Source: Cyclina sinensis (lineage: Eukaryota; Mollusca; Bivalvia; Venerida; Veneridae). From it: DNA of 64,000 nt. The translations under genes and the position numbers were made by a program. Below, in pieces: positions 24,040 to 35,395 of the stretch. Positions within the stretch are counted from its first letter, which is position 1; each line of letters opens with the position of its first letter. Below the pieces are notes generated by a model that did no database searches, had not been told where the DNA came from, and was given only the letters and a program-made list of their open reading frames with translations. The stretch is taken from the NCBI GenBank assembly GCA_012932295.1, contig JAAONU010000014.1:18654251-18718250 (forward strand), in the 5' to 3' direction.

Positions 24040-24642
24040 CTTAAGTAATTAAACAAATGTCTAAGGACATTTTGTATCTAATTACATTTTGATCAATGAT
24101 TTTTTGTTTTCTGACTTTAACGTTGGCCTGAGCATTACATAATAATAATAATGAAAAAGAAAAGATAAAACATGAAATAAAAATCCCTTTTTAGTAGATG
24201 TCTTTATTGTTGTTTCTATCATTTACAGCTTTATGCTTTTTGCGACAGTCATGTTAACTAAAGTTGTTTGCACCTTTCATTGCGTTTTTCTTTTTCCAAT
24301 ATTTATAACAGTGCTAACTTGTTTTGTTACAAATTGTATTGAACAAATATTTCAGATTCATCATTATCAAAAAGAAGTTTTGAAAATGTACGTTAAAGTT
24401 CTACGCAAAACGAGCGGTTTGATCCCTGAAATAAAGAATAAGTACTTTACTGGGATATACGAAAATTTTTATTCTAACTTAGTATTTCTAGGAACAATAG
24501 AAAGTATTATGATATAATTCCATTTTCATTTAAAGGATTTCTTTCTGAAGTATAACTGTGACTGTGCTGCCAAGCTGAATGGGTATACATTATTTTAGAA
24601 TAAAATACCTTTGTGTTTCATATGAAAATAATTTCAACTTAC

Positions 24643-24783
24643 TTTCATTGCATATGTTTCCCTGGTAACCAGGTTTGCAACCATGATCACAGTGACCATA
24701 TATGTTGTTGCATGTTTTGTTGTCCTTGCAATTGTCGGGACAGGACTCCGAGCAATTCTGACCAAACTTTCCGACACTGCATG
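24643..24783 (-). CDS. EGF-like array exon
   Basis: Open 141-bp phase 1-1 exon, protein-identical to 21105, with SVGKF, SESC, KDNKTC and the NNIYGHC variant. Donor GTAAGT, acceptor cttaag. Confidence 0.82.
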
Positions 24784-25388
24784 CTTAAGTAATTAAACAA
24801 ATGTATAAACACATTTTGTATCTAAAGTAAATTTTGAGCAATGATTTTTTGTTTTCTGACTTTAACGTTGGCGTAAGCTTTACATAATAATAATAATGAA
24901 AAAGGAAGGATAAAAAAATGAAATTCGAAACCCTTCGTAGTAGTTGTCTTTATTCTTGTTTTTATCATTTACATCTTTATGCTTTTTGCGACAGTAATGT
25001 TAACTTAAGTTGTTTGCACCTTTCACTACGTTTTTCTATTTCCAATATCTATAACAGTGCTAACTTGTTTTGTTACAAATTGTATTGAACAAATATTTCA
25101 GACTTTTATTATCAAAAAAGATTCTTTGAAAATGTATGTTAAAGTTCTACGCCTAGCCAGCTCTTTCTCCTTTGAAATAACGAACAAGTACTTAACTATA
25201 TTATACGAAAAATGTTATTCTAACTTAGTATTTCGAAAAACAAAACAAAGTATTATGATATAATTCTATTTTCATTTAAAGAACTTCTTTCTCAAGTATA
25301 ACTGTGACTGTGCTGTCAAGATGAATGGGTATACATTATTTTAGAATAAAATACCTTTGTGTTTGAAATGAAAATAATTTCAACTTAC

Positions 25389-25529
25389 TTTCATTGCATA
25401 TGTTTCCCTGGTAACCAGGTTTGCAACCATGATCACAGTGACCATTTATGTTGTTGCATGTTGTGTTGTCGTTGCAATTGTCGGGACAGGACTCCGAGCA
25501 ATTCTGACCAAACTTTCCGACACTGCATG
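25389..25529 (-). CDS. EGF-like array exon, chimeric
   Basis: Open 141-bp phase 1-1 exon that combines two subtypes. Its C-terminal half carries the rare NDNTTC of exon 21851, while the N-terminal half is SVGKF/SESC. The switch on the plus strand lies between 'gtcgttgcaattgtcggg' and 'acaggactccgagc', around 25480-25492. This is the border of the higher-order duplication. Confidence 0.82.
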
Positions 25530-26132
25530 CTTAAGTAATTAAACAAATGTATAAACACATTTTGTATCTAAAGTACATTTTGACCAATGATTTCTTGTTT
25601 TCTGACTTAAACGTTGGCCTTAGCATTAGAAAATAATAATAATAATAAAGAAAAGATAAAAAAATTAAATTCAAAACCCTATGTAGTAGTTGTCTTTATT
25701 CTTGTTTTTATCATTTACATCTTTATGCTTTTTGTGACAGTAATGTTAACTAACGTTGTTGGCACCTTTCACTACGTCTTTCTATTTCCAATATCTATAA
25801 CAGTGCTAACTTGTTTTGATACAAATTGTATTGAACAAATATTTCAGACTTTTATTATGAAAAAGATTCTTTGAAAATGTACGATAAGTTGTACGCCTTA
25901 CCAGCTCTTTGTCCTTTGAAATAACTAACAAGTACTTAACTAGATTATACGAAAAATGTTATTCTAACTTAGTATTTCCAAAAACAAAACAAAGTATTAT
26001 GATATAATTCTATTTTTATTTAAAGGACTTCTTTCTCAAGTATAACTGTGACTGTGCTGTCAAGATGAATGGGTATACATTATTTTAGAATAAACTACCT
26101 TTGTGTTTTAAATGAAATTTTTTTTTACTCAC

Positions 26133-26273
26133 TTTCATTGCATATGTTTCCCTGGTAACCAGGTTTGCAACCATGATCACAGTGACCATTTATGTTGTTG
26201 CATGTTGTGTTGTCCCTGCAATTGTCGGGACAGGTTTCCGAGCAATTCTGACCAAACATTCCGGCACTGCATG
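26133..26273 (-). CDS. EGF-like array exon
   Basis: Open 141-bp phase 1-1 exon; SAGMFGQNC, SETC, PDNC, RDNTTC (Arg in place of Lys), NNINGHC, KPGYQGNIC. The intron above it (minus-strand upstream) carries the 8.9 kb LTR element. Donor GTGAGT. Confidence 0.82.
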
Positions 26274-26470
26274 CTTAAGTAATTTAACAAATGTCTTAGG
26301 AAATTTTGTATCTAATTATATTTTGATCAATGATTTTTTGTTTTCTGACTTTAACGTTGGCCTAAGCATTACATAATAATAATAATGAAAAAGAAAAGGT
26401 AAAACATGAAATAAAAATCCCTTTGTAGTAGATGTCTTTATTGTTGTTTCTATCATTTACAGCTTTATGC

Positions 26471-27044
26471 TGTAACCCGTCTGCTTTGCGTCCGCTGTAC
26501 ATCGTATCTTCCATGTTGTTCTGTCTCTTGTCTGTATTCGCCTAACTCTGCGTCGTCTGTTGCCTAACTGTTGTAACGTTATTTCTATTGTCTGTTTCGT
26601 AAGAGATGTCACTGGAGTTAAAAGGTCGTATGAATGTGCTCACCAATATTTCACGTGCATGACCCTAAAACCCCGCGAAACATTTTCGCGGTAAAGTTAG
26701 TTCTTCTTTTTGTTCAGTTCCTTCATATACGAGTAACTGGCATGACGTATTTTGAAGTACAGTCGTTTTAGTATGCCTACATTGTAATAGATACTTGATT
26801 AAATATTGCTATTCAATCAAGTCCTTACATGGGATGATCCTGGTAAGATTTTATTTATTTATTTATTTATATAATAAAATTACTTATCTTCGTGTTTGAG
26901 AAAGTCAATGAAATGTGTAATTTTATAATTTTCATTGAACTGTTTGTAATTCTTTTGTATTATATGTTTTAGGCTCGTTTAAACGTTTATAATAAATTGG
27001 AAGAAATTGTTCAACGACTTCAATTTCATAAACCCCGGGTTACA
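26471..27044 (+). repeat. 5' LTR
   Basis: 574 bp, TG...CA ends (tgtaacccgtctgc to ccccgggttaca). It contains a 'tatttatttatttatttata' TATA-like stretch at about 26856-26880 and 'aataaa' motifs. It aligns with the 3' LTR almost without gaps. Confidence 0.92.
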
Positions 27045-27047
27045 AAA

Positions 27048-27062
27048 TGGCTCCCCGACAGA
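27048..27062 (+). promoter_or_regulatory. Putative primer binding site
   Basis: TGGCTCCCCGACAG begins three bases after the 5' LTR. It starts with TGG, the complement of a tRNA CCA end, as expected for minus-strand priming. The cognate tRNA could not be identified. Confidence 0.5.
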
Positions 27063-28669
27063 ATCAACAAACGAGCTAGGGTAAAAAAGCAGCCATTCAT
27101 TGCCGTTCCTGATACGCACCAGCCCAGAAAACTGAGCAGCTTTTCAAGGTACAAAGATGTTTTGAGGTCGGCACGAGTACCGGTACAACTACATTCATCA
27201 GAATGGTATATTCCCCTTTCCCATTTCTTTCAAAGAGCTCTTAAAAAGTTCCAAATTCCCCAAAATTTAAAAGGCCTATGTCTATAAACTGTAGAAAACT
27301 TTAGTTTTCTAACCCATTTCATTTCAAGAAAGGATCACCGAGGAACTACTTTCATCGAGGAGACGTACAGATTTACTAGTGATCGTGCACGGACTATGTA
27401 CATGTAATTCTTGTGTGTTTGTGTATTATTATATATGTGTGTATACTTTTATAGTGATAGTATGTGTTTTGCTTTGGAATTAGGATGTAATGTAAGTACA
27501 TTTTCAATATCTTGTTGATTTTGTTAACGGACTAGTGAAACTGTTTTTGAAGTAGTATTTTTTTTTCTTTCAAAGCTGTAGTGTAAAGTCTACAGTTAGG
27601 CAGAATTTTGTACACGTGGAAATGTTTGATAATTTCATTATTTCTATTTTCTAAGGATATTAGTGAAATTTCTTCTTGACAGTTAAAGTAATTTTTTTTG
27701 TTTGGAAAGTTTTTTATTAAAGAGATATTTTTCGCTTGGCAGTATCTAGATTTTTAGTGAACGACTTATAGATCTAGTATTATTTCAGAGGTAATTTGTT
27801 TTCATTCATTTGGTAAACATTAATTGGTAGAAATGTTCTGATCTTTTTACATGGATATGAATATTTAACAAACTTTAGCGGGGTTTTATTGTATATATAT
27901 TCTTGATATATAGGTGTCTGGTAGTGTTGTTGTTTTTTTATTTGTTTTTATAGATACAAAGGTTTATTTAGTTTAGTATATAATAGAATATATAGAAAGC
28001 AGTGTAAGATTGCTTACCAGTGGAGTTTTACTAGCTTCTTACTAACATTATGCACGTTGCACTCAGAGTGAATGAAGTGATACAGTGAGTGAAATAGTAG
28101 AATAATAGTGTAGGTTTTGAGGACTTTTACGCGTTGTATCATGTTATTTGGATCTGTGTTTGTGCTGTTTGTTATTTGTTTGCTTGCTTGCGAAAAAAGG
28201 TACTTAGTGTACTTGCAGTTTTCTACAGGTTAAGTTCATTCAACCGTGAACTAATCAATTGACCCGGTTTATGGAAGATTAGTTCTGTTTAGTGGTATTT
28301 TCTCACGCTATATTGATCTGCTTTTAGGACAAAACTTTATTTTGGTGTGACAATATTTGGAGTTTGATTGATATAAAAGTTGAGCTTAAATATTAGGGGT
28401 TGAATAGAAGTTTTTAAAAAGGGGTATTAAAATACCTGTGCTTATAGTATACTTGCAATTACTGATTTTTTTTAATTTTTACTTTGGAAATTTTTGAGGC
28501 TGTAGTCCTATATTATCCAACAGTGGCTTACATTCACCAGTGTGCGTATTACAGGTCAGTGTAGTGATTTGAGTTAGTAATCACTAAGTGAATAACTTCA
28601 TAGCATTTGAAACACATAATAGATATACTTGTTCTGTGTTTTTCTTGCATTTACGTTGGTTATACAATT
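27063..28669 (+). other. Untranslated leader of the LTR element
   Basis: About 1.6 kb of AT-rich sequence between the primer site and the gag start with no long reading frame. The open stretch at 26997-27287 begins inside the LTR and shows no known domain. The leader is long for a Ty3-type element and may hold splice or packaging signals, which is not demonstrable here. Confidence 0.6.
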
Positions 28670-30019
28670 ATGGCCAAGGGAGGAGATAAATCTTCACTTA
28701 AACATACAGAAAGTATTTCTTCCAGTCCAGATATGGATGAGATTTTGAAATTTATTGAAGACAGGTACATGCTTATACCTAAGCCCCCAAACGTTAAAAC
28801 TACTGGTCCATCCACACCTATTATTTCAACTGCCTCTGTTATTACCACAGGTACAGGTGTTTCAACATTCACTAGCACAGGTGCGAAACCTAAAATTTCG
28901 GTTAATGTTCCACCACCAACTCCATTACCAAAGTTGTCATTTATCAACCCTTTACCAACCATACCAGGTTCTGGACTTTCAAACCCGTTCGTAGCATCTA
29001 CACCTGTTCCATCTGTGTCTTTTCCCCACTCTGTAACAGTACTACCTAAGATTCCTTGTTTTTCGGGTGATGAACCTTTACCTAAAGGTGAGGTACCCTA
29101 TGTTGTTTGGAGATATGAGGTACATTGTCTATTGACAAATCCAGACCTAACAAGGTCTACTGTACTACAGATTATCAGGGGTTCGCTTAGGGGTACAGCC
29201 CGGATCATGACAGTACCATTAGGTCAAGGTGCAACTGTAGTTGGGATACTGGCTAAACTTGACATTAAGTTTTCAGAGGCTTCAACTAAAGAGGATTTAT
29301 TAACTCAGTTCTTCAATAGTGGGCAACATCCCAATGAGTCCGTGACTACATAAGCGTGTAGATTAGAGACCCTTTTACAGTCAATAATTGACAAAGGTCA
29401 ACTTCCAGGTTTAGCTAGGAATGACATCTTGCGTCACAAATTTTGGACAGGTCTATATTCTGGTATGCTAAAATTACAGACTAGGCATAAATATGACTCT
29501 CTTGAGGATTACAATCTGTTACTTCGAGAGATACGAAAAGTAGAAAAGGAGATTTCTACTAACCCTACTCAAACTAATATCCAGACCCCTTCATCTTCTA
29601 TCCCAGCAACCAAACCTACAGTAAAACATACTCCACTGTCTGCTGAATCTTCTTTTGAGCAACAGTTGTCTGCTTTAGAGAATAAATTTGATTCTAAAAT
29701 CAGTAGCATAGAAACTAAACTTACATCTTTTAAAGATACTGTTGAAGCAAAGATTGATTCCAAGTTTGATTTGATACTTCAGAAGTTAGAAAATCAAGGT
29801 TCTAGTTACAGGTCTGGTGCAAACAAAGGTTACAGAATCAACACAAATAACAATAATAACAAAAGCAGCATCAACAGTTACACCAAAACAAACAATAGCA
29901 GCAACAACAATAGCAACAACAATAACAACAACAATAACTATAGTTTTAGATCTTATACTAGAGGTAGAGGCAAAGGTCATGGTAGATATTATAACCGTGA
30001 TTCGAACCAGACAAACTGA
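28670..30019 (+). pseudogene. gag: gag of the LTR element (one in-frame stop)
   Basis: The likely start is the ATG at 28670 (MAKGGDKSS). One frame runs to the TGA at 30017, about 449 codons, broken by a TAA at 29351. Residues 1-140 are Ser/Thr/Pro-rich; residues 150-290 look like a Ty3/Arc-type capsid (VWRYEVHCLLTN, IIRGSLRGTA, KEDLLTQFF, then RHKFWTGLY after the stop). A coiled coil follows (ENKFDSKISSIETKL), then an Asn-rich tract and an Arg/Gly tail (RGRGKGHGRYYNRD). No CCHC knuckle is seen; the basic tail may replace it in RNA binding. Confidence 0.8.
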
Positions 30020-30033
30020 TAACCTCCTCTGTT

Positions 30034-30777
30034 GTGGGCGAAATAGAGGATGGTAACCCTGGTATATTTAAGCCCAAATCATCGGTAAATAAATCAAGTA
30101 AAGCTCATCAGAATTCATTTGTAAATAATCTGGTTGGGCCTGCGAATGAACACAGTGTTTCTGTAAATGGAAGGACTTTTAAGTGTTTGCTTGATTCAGG
30201 TTCTATGGTGTCTACAATAAGTCAGTCTGCTTTTGAGACATTAAATCCTAAGGTTACTATGAAACCTTTGGATTCACTAGGACTTACCCTCTCTGTTGCA
30301 GATGGGTCTTCACTGAAATATTCAGGCTACTTTGAAGCAACTATTTGTGTTCCATTTTTATCTTCTTTTATCCTTGATATTCCTATTCTGGTGATACAAG
30401 ACAATGATTTTAACCTTTCTTGTCCAGTAAAGGTGTGTGGGAATAAAAGTGTGAAAGTAGCGCCTTTTGAGAGTACCACACTTAGTGGAATGGCTAGAAA
30501 TCTTGATCAGTCTATATCTTCTGTAGTTACTGAAAGTCCTGAAATTTTTCAAGGGTATACAGTTTGTCCACGTGTTATCAGAACACAAAATGCTGTTTCG
30601 GCTAAAATATCAGTCAGAATTTGCAATATGACTGCTAAAACGCTGACTATCAAACCCAAGTCAGAAATTTGTACTATCACGGAAGCGAAGGTAATAGATG
30701 ATATCTCTTCTTTTATCTCTCCGGAAATCCCTTCAGAACCACCCATTAGGAAATTTCAGTTGATACTTCCAATCTGA
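30034..30777 (+). pseudogene. pol: Protease part of pol
   Basis: Opens in a different frame right after gag, as in gag-pol frameshift elements. The retropepsin motif CLLDSGSMVSTIS lies about 50 residues in, with catalytic Asp in DSG, followed by a beta-rich domain (IDIPILVIQDND-like stretch). The frame ends at TGA 30775; the RT reading continues in another frame, so a one-base indel near 30755-30770 separates them. Confidence 0.8.
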
Positions 30778-30779
30778 CA

Positions 30780-31655
30780 CCAGAACAGACATTACGTTTT
30801 TATCAAGTTCTTGGTAAATGGAAAAATATTTTTTGTACATCTACCAAAGAGATTCAGACCACTGATTTGACTGAACATCGTATAGAACTGGAGGATGATA
30901 CACCATTCAAAGAACCGTATCGGAAAATTCCCCCAGCTTTATATGAAGAAGTAAGACAACACATCAGAGAAATGTTGGATGCTAATATAATTAGAGAGTC
31001 AAATTCACCTTTTTCTTCAAATGTTGTTCTTGTAAGAAAACCATCAGGTGCTCTTAGATTTTGTGTTGACTGGCGTAAGTTAAATAACAAGACACGCAAA
31101 GATGCATACATGTTACCACGCTTCGATGACACAATTGATGTCCTATCTGGTTCAAAATATTTTTCTAAAATAGATCTCCATTCTGCATATTGGCAAATTG
31201 GTTTAGCCGAGTCTGATAAACCCAAAACTGCTTTGTCTGTTGGAAATTTAGGATTCTATGAATGGAATAGAATGGGATTTGGCCTAACCAATGCCCCCGC
31301 TACTTTTCAGCGTTGTATGGAAACATGTATGGGTGACATGCACCTCAAAGAGTGTTTGATTTTTTTAGATGACATTTTGATTTTTTCATCCACTTTTGAG
31401 GAACATATTTCAAGGTTGGAGTCCGTCTTTCAACGACCCAGCGACCATAATTTGCGTGTCAAACCATCTAAATGTGAATTTTTCAAGTCGTCTGTTACAT
31501 ATTTAGGGCATGTTGTTTCTGCCCAGGGTATTGCTACAGATCCAAACAAGCTCTCAGCTGTACAGAATTGGCCTACTCCTACAAATATCAAGACACTGAG
31601 ACAATTCCTTGGATTTACAGGGTATTATCGTAAATATGTCTCGAGGTATGCTTAA
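30780..31655 (+). pseudogene. pol: Reverse transcriptase part of pol
   Basis: Copies the element's RNA into DNA. Visible motifs in order are FKEPYRKIPPALYEEV, VRKPSGALRFCVDWRKLN, FSKIDLHSAYWQI (first catalytic Asp), MGFGLTNAPATFQRCM and FLDDILIFS at about 31363 (catalytic DD), then KPSKCEFF and LGFTGYYRKYVSRYA. The catalytic residues are intact, but the frame ends at an in-frame TAA (31653), after which the same frame continues into RNase H. Confidence 0.88.
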
Positions 31656-32792
31656 ATAGTGCAGCCTTTGAATGAACTTTTACAAGGCCACAGTGACAAT
31701 AAAAAATCTAAACGGTCAAAGAAAAAGGTTAAATCACCAGCCAATTGTGTCTGGGGTGGAGCACAACAAAAAGCCTGTGAGACAATCAAGGAAAAGTTAG
31801 TATCCCCACCAGTCCTAGGCTATGCAGATTACTACTTACCATTCATTGTGCACACGGATGCAAGTTCTCATGGTCTCGGTTCTGTCCTTCTTCAGAAACA
31901 AAATGGTAAGGAACGTGTTATTGCTTACGCTAGTCGAAGCCTCAGACCAAGTGAACGTAATTACCCTGCTCATAAATTAGAATTTTTAGCCCTTAAGTGG
32001 AGCGTCACAGACAAATTCCACGATTATTTGTATGGGAATGAGTTTGTCGTGAAAACTGATAGCAATCCATTAACCTATGTGACCACCACAGCCAAGCTAG
32101 ATGCCACACAACACAGATGGCTCGCAGACTTAGCCAACTACAACTTCTCAATAGAGTATCGAAGTGGCAAGCATAACGTGGATGCTGACGCTTTGTCTAG
32201 GCTTTACATTTTCCAGGATGAGCTTAAGGAAATCTACCAAGCAGTAGCTGTTTCTGCTCCTATTATCAACAGCTGTTCAGGTGCAGCAGCCCCTCAGATG
32301 GCCACTGAGGAGGCTGATGTAGCTGATTCAATTGCGAAAATTGACAGGTCGAAGGAGCAAGGCAAAGACAAAACTTTAAGCCATCTTATTTACATTCTCG
32401 GTACCGGTTCCTCTCACAGGGGGAGGGATACCAACACAGAACCACCTGCTGTACGGAGGTACCTTAGAGAGATAAACCGGCTTTCCATACATGATAGTAT
32501 TCTGTACAGAACCGCTACCTTGGATGGCCAACAAGTGAGACAGCTTCTCATTCCAGAATCATATAGAAACATTGCTATCAAGGGCATCCATAATGATGCT
32601 GGTCACCAGGGCAAAGAAAAAACATTATGGCTAGGCAGACAAAGGTTTTATTGGCCTGGTATGGAGAAGGATATTTACAAATGGGTTGAGCAATGCGATC
32701 GCTGCATTAGGAGGAAGACTCCAGGTAACAAGCCTTTCGCTGAACTTAAGCCTATCCATACTACCAGACCCCATGGAATTGGTCTCCATTGA
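31656..32792 (+). pseudogene. pol: RNase H and integrase zinc finger part of pol
   Basis: Same frame as the RT after the stop at 31653. The RNase H domain shows FIVHTDASSHGLGSVLLQ, LEFLALKW and VKTDSNPLTYV with acidic residues in place, ending in SGKHNVDADALSR. An integrase H2C2 finger follows (HNDAGHQGKEKT, then FYWPGM and CDRCIRRK). The frame is lost near 32780 just before the integrase core, which continues in the next frame. Confidence 0.88.
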
Positions 32793-34146
32793 CTTTTTAA
32801 AGCTAGAGCACAGTAAAGGTGGTATTGAAAATATTCTTGTTGTAGTTGACCACTTCACACGTTTTGCACAGGCTATTCCTTGCAGGAACCAGACGGCATC
32901 TACAACAGCAAAGGCACTTTATGAAGGGTATTTTCGATACTAAGGCTTTCCAGAACAACTGCATAGTGACCAGGGACGCAACTTTTTAAGTCGCACTATT
33001 CAGGAGCTGTGCAAGATTGCAGGAATTAAGAGGTCAAGAACAACTCCTTACCATCCCATGGGGAATGGCGGAGCAGAGAGATGGAACCAGACTCTCCTTA
33101 AAATGTTAGGAACTCTAGAAAATTACCAGAAGTCTGATTGGAAGGCATACTTAGGTCCTCTGGTGCAAGCATACAATGCTACCAAGAACGACGCAACAGG
33201 ATACGCCCCACACTTTCTGATGTTTGGCTGGCACCCTAGGCTGCCTGTAGATGCTTATCTAGGAACAGATCCGTCAGAAGAGCACACAGGTAATCAGTCC
33301 TCCTATGCGTCAAAACTGCATCAGCGATTACAGTTAGCATATCGAAGAGCTGCTGAAGAAGCCGGAAAGATGGCCGCCAAGAACAAGAGCATCTATGATC
33401 AGAAAGTAAAGCATACCCGGCTGGATGTTGGAGATCAAGTTCTGATTCGGAACGTTGGTCTGAAGGGAACCAACAAGCTGACAGATCGTTGGGCTGAAGA
33501 AATCTATAGAGTTCTTTCTATGCCCAATCCTGACATTCCCGTGAATAGAGTTCAGCAAGAGAACAAGAAGGGCCCAATAAAGACTCTACACCGGAACATG
33601 TTACTTCCTTATTCTGGCACTCATCACATAGAAGAGGGGGTTGAACCTAGAACCGAAAGCAGTACTCGCAGGAGAACTCCTTATAAGCTCGGACCGACAG
33701 TCAATACTCCTTCCACTGAAACTGAAGATACCAGCGATTCTGACTCAGACGGTAATGCTAGCAGGGTTGGAATATATATTCCTCCACCGCTGAGGCTCCT
33801 GAAAAGCCCTCAGAGTCAGCCTAGCAAGACAGATGTTACTGGCCCCGTAACCCCAGAACCTTCACAGGCACTGGAATTCCCTCAGTGTGAACCTTCTGTA
33901 GAGCCAGAAACTGTAACTGACCAATTTTCCAGAACTGATAGCTTATTACCGCAGTCAGAGACTGAGACCACGCTGGTAAGCGTGGATCAGGAAACTAGCT
34001 CCATCCCAGCACCTGACCCTCCACCTCGTAGTCCTCGGCCCGTAAGACTTAGAGCCCCACCGCAAAGGTACGGTGAGTGGGTAACTCCCATTTTTGCAAA
34101 ACCTAGCGAAAATTTAGAGGTATTTGTAAAATCGGTTATCGCGTAA
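32780..34146 (+). pseudogene. pol: Integrase core and C-terminal tail of pol
   Basis: Inserts the cDNA in host DNA. The DDE core is recognisable: SIDFLKLEH (first Asp), then LHSDQGRNF (second Asp) after an in-frame TAA at 32941, and GNGGAERWNQTLLKML (Glu). The C-terminal part has LDVGDQVLIRNVG and DRWAEEIYRVL, like the GPY/F-type module of Ty3 integrases, followed by a Pro/Ser/Thr-rich tail of about 160 residues ending at 34146. Apart from the frameshift near 32780 and the stop, the catalytic triad is complete. Confidence 0.85.
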
Positions 34147-34814
34147 AGCTTTAACGTTACTGTATGAAAGATTAATTTTTCTCAATTTGTTTCTTCACAG
34201 AAATTGAATTAAATGAGAAGTAATCATCACTGATATATCACTTAAAAAAAAGGATTATATAATTATGCAAGGTACAAAATAGATAATCATTTTATTTTTA
34301 TTCCTGTTGACTGTACAGCTTGATTTCCAAGTTAGAGACAGATATTTTACCTATCAGTTGTCTTAACTTTTTTTTTAATATTATTATTTCTCCACAGAGA
34401 ATTATTCACTTTGCACACAGAAGTTCGTAGAATGTGCATATAAATCCTGTAATAGGATGTATCTTCACATAAACTTCATGTGGAGAGTTGTTCACATGTG
34501 AGGTTGTTTTATTAAGGGAGATTGCTTATATAATGCATATTTTCTTACAGCCGTAAATGTTTGTTAATATGAAATACAGATGTAATTCAGTAAAAAAACT
34601 GATTTCTGCGAGGAGATTTCGTTAAGATACTGGGTTCTTTTGAAACAATTTTAAATTTGTTACTTTTCCTATTCTTTGTATCCGTCATATTTGGTTTATT
34701 TAAATGTGATGGGTCACACACAGTATGGTACATAAAATTTGCTGGTATTTTTATTTCCTGGTATAGAAAACTGATTGGAAATGTCAGGAGCCATTCCTTT
34801 AATGGGAGGGAATG
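34147..34814 (+). other. 3' untranslated region and polypurine tract of LTR element
   Basis: AT-rich, no reading frame of note. The last bases before the LTR, 'aatgggagggaatg' (about 34801-34814), are a purine-rich tract fitting the plus-strand primer of an LTR element. Confidence 0.7.
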
Positions 34815-35395
34815 TGTAACCCGTCTGCTTTGCGTCCGCTGTACATCGTATCTTCCGTGTTGTATTGTCTCTTGTCTGTATTCGCCTAACTCTGTGTCGT
34901 CTGTTGCCTAACTGTTGTAACGTTATTTCTATTGTCTGTTTCGTAAGAGAGGTCACTGGAGTTAAAAGGTCGTATGAATGTGCTCACCAATATTTCACGT
35001 GCATGACCCTAAAACCCCGCGAAACATGTTCGCGGTAAAGTTAGTTCTTCTTTTTGTTCAGTTCCTTCATATACGAGTAACTGGCATGACGTATTTTGCA
35101 GTACAGTCGTTTTAGTATGCCTACATTGTAATAGATACTTGATTAAATATTGCTATTCAATCAAGTCCTTACATGGGATGATCCTGGTAAGATTTTATTT
35201 ATTTATTTATTTATATAATAAAATTACTTATCTTCGTGTTTGAGAAAGTCGATGAAATGTGTAATTTCATAATTTTCATTGAACTGTTTGTAATTCTTTT
35301 GTATTATATGTTTAAGGCTCGTTTAAACGTTTAACGTTTATAATAAACTGGAAGAAATTGTTCAACGACTTCAATTTCATAAACCCCGGGTTACA
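34815..35395 (+). repeat. 3' LTR
   Basis: 581 bp, matching 26471-27044 with about ten substitutions and one extra 7-bp 'acgttta' repeat near the end (35326-35340). It ends gggttaca and is followed directly by target copy ATGC and resumed array intron. Confidence 0.92.

Larger units (their letters stand above)
18760..25490 (-). repeat. Higher-order duplication inside the EGF array (period ~3.54 kb)
   Basis: The segments about 18760-21950 and 22298-25490 are near-identical when shifted by 3536-3538 bp. Matching pairs are exon 19059 with 22595, the exon-less unit at 19776 with 23312, exon 20361 with 23899, 21105 with 24643 and 21851 with 25389. The shared deletion at 19776 and 23312 is strong proof that a block of several units was copied together. 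The right border falls inside exon 25389-25529. Confidence 0.85.
26471..35395 (+). mobile_element. Ty3/gypsy-type LTR retrotransposon inserted in array intron
   Basis: Two LTRs (26471-27044 and 34815-35395) flank gag, protease, RT, RNase H and integrase in Ty3 order (integrase last). The element starts TGTAAC and ends TTACA, with a 4-bp target duplication ATGC (26467-26470 and 35396-35399). Joining the flanks restores 'tttatgctttttgcgaca', present in the empty paralogous units. The LTRs differ by about ten substitutions and one 7-bp indel, so the insertion is fairly recent. The coding part carries two in-frame stops plus one integrase stop and two frameshifts, so this copy is dead. It lies antisense to the host gene. 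The family within Ty3/gypsy was not assigned. Confidence 0.92.

Noticed and set aside
15644..26376. Many plus-strand open frames of 60-96 codons in the array as separate genes
   Set aside because: They lie in introns or antisense to EGF exons, recur only because units are duplicated, and have no known domain. The exon-antisense ones (ending TACLSN-like) simply mirror the EGF exons.
26997..27287. 96-codon frame starting in the 5' LTR
   Set aside because: It starts at a non-ATG codon inside the LTR, runs over the primer site into the leader, and shows no domain.
29786..29980. Minus-strand frame opposite the Asn-rich gag tract
   Set aside because: It is the antisense shadow of an AAC/AAT-rich tract (Val/Ile-rich on the other strand).
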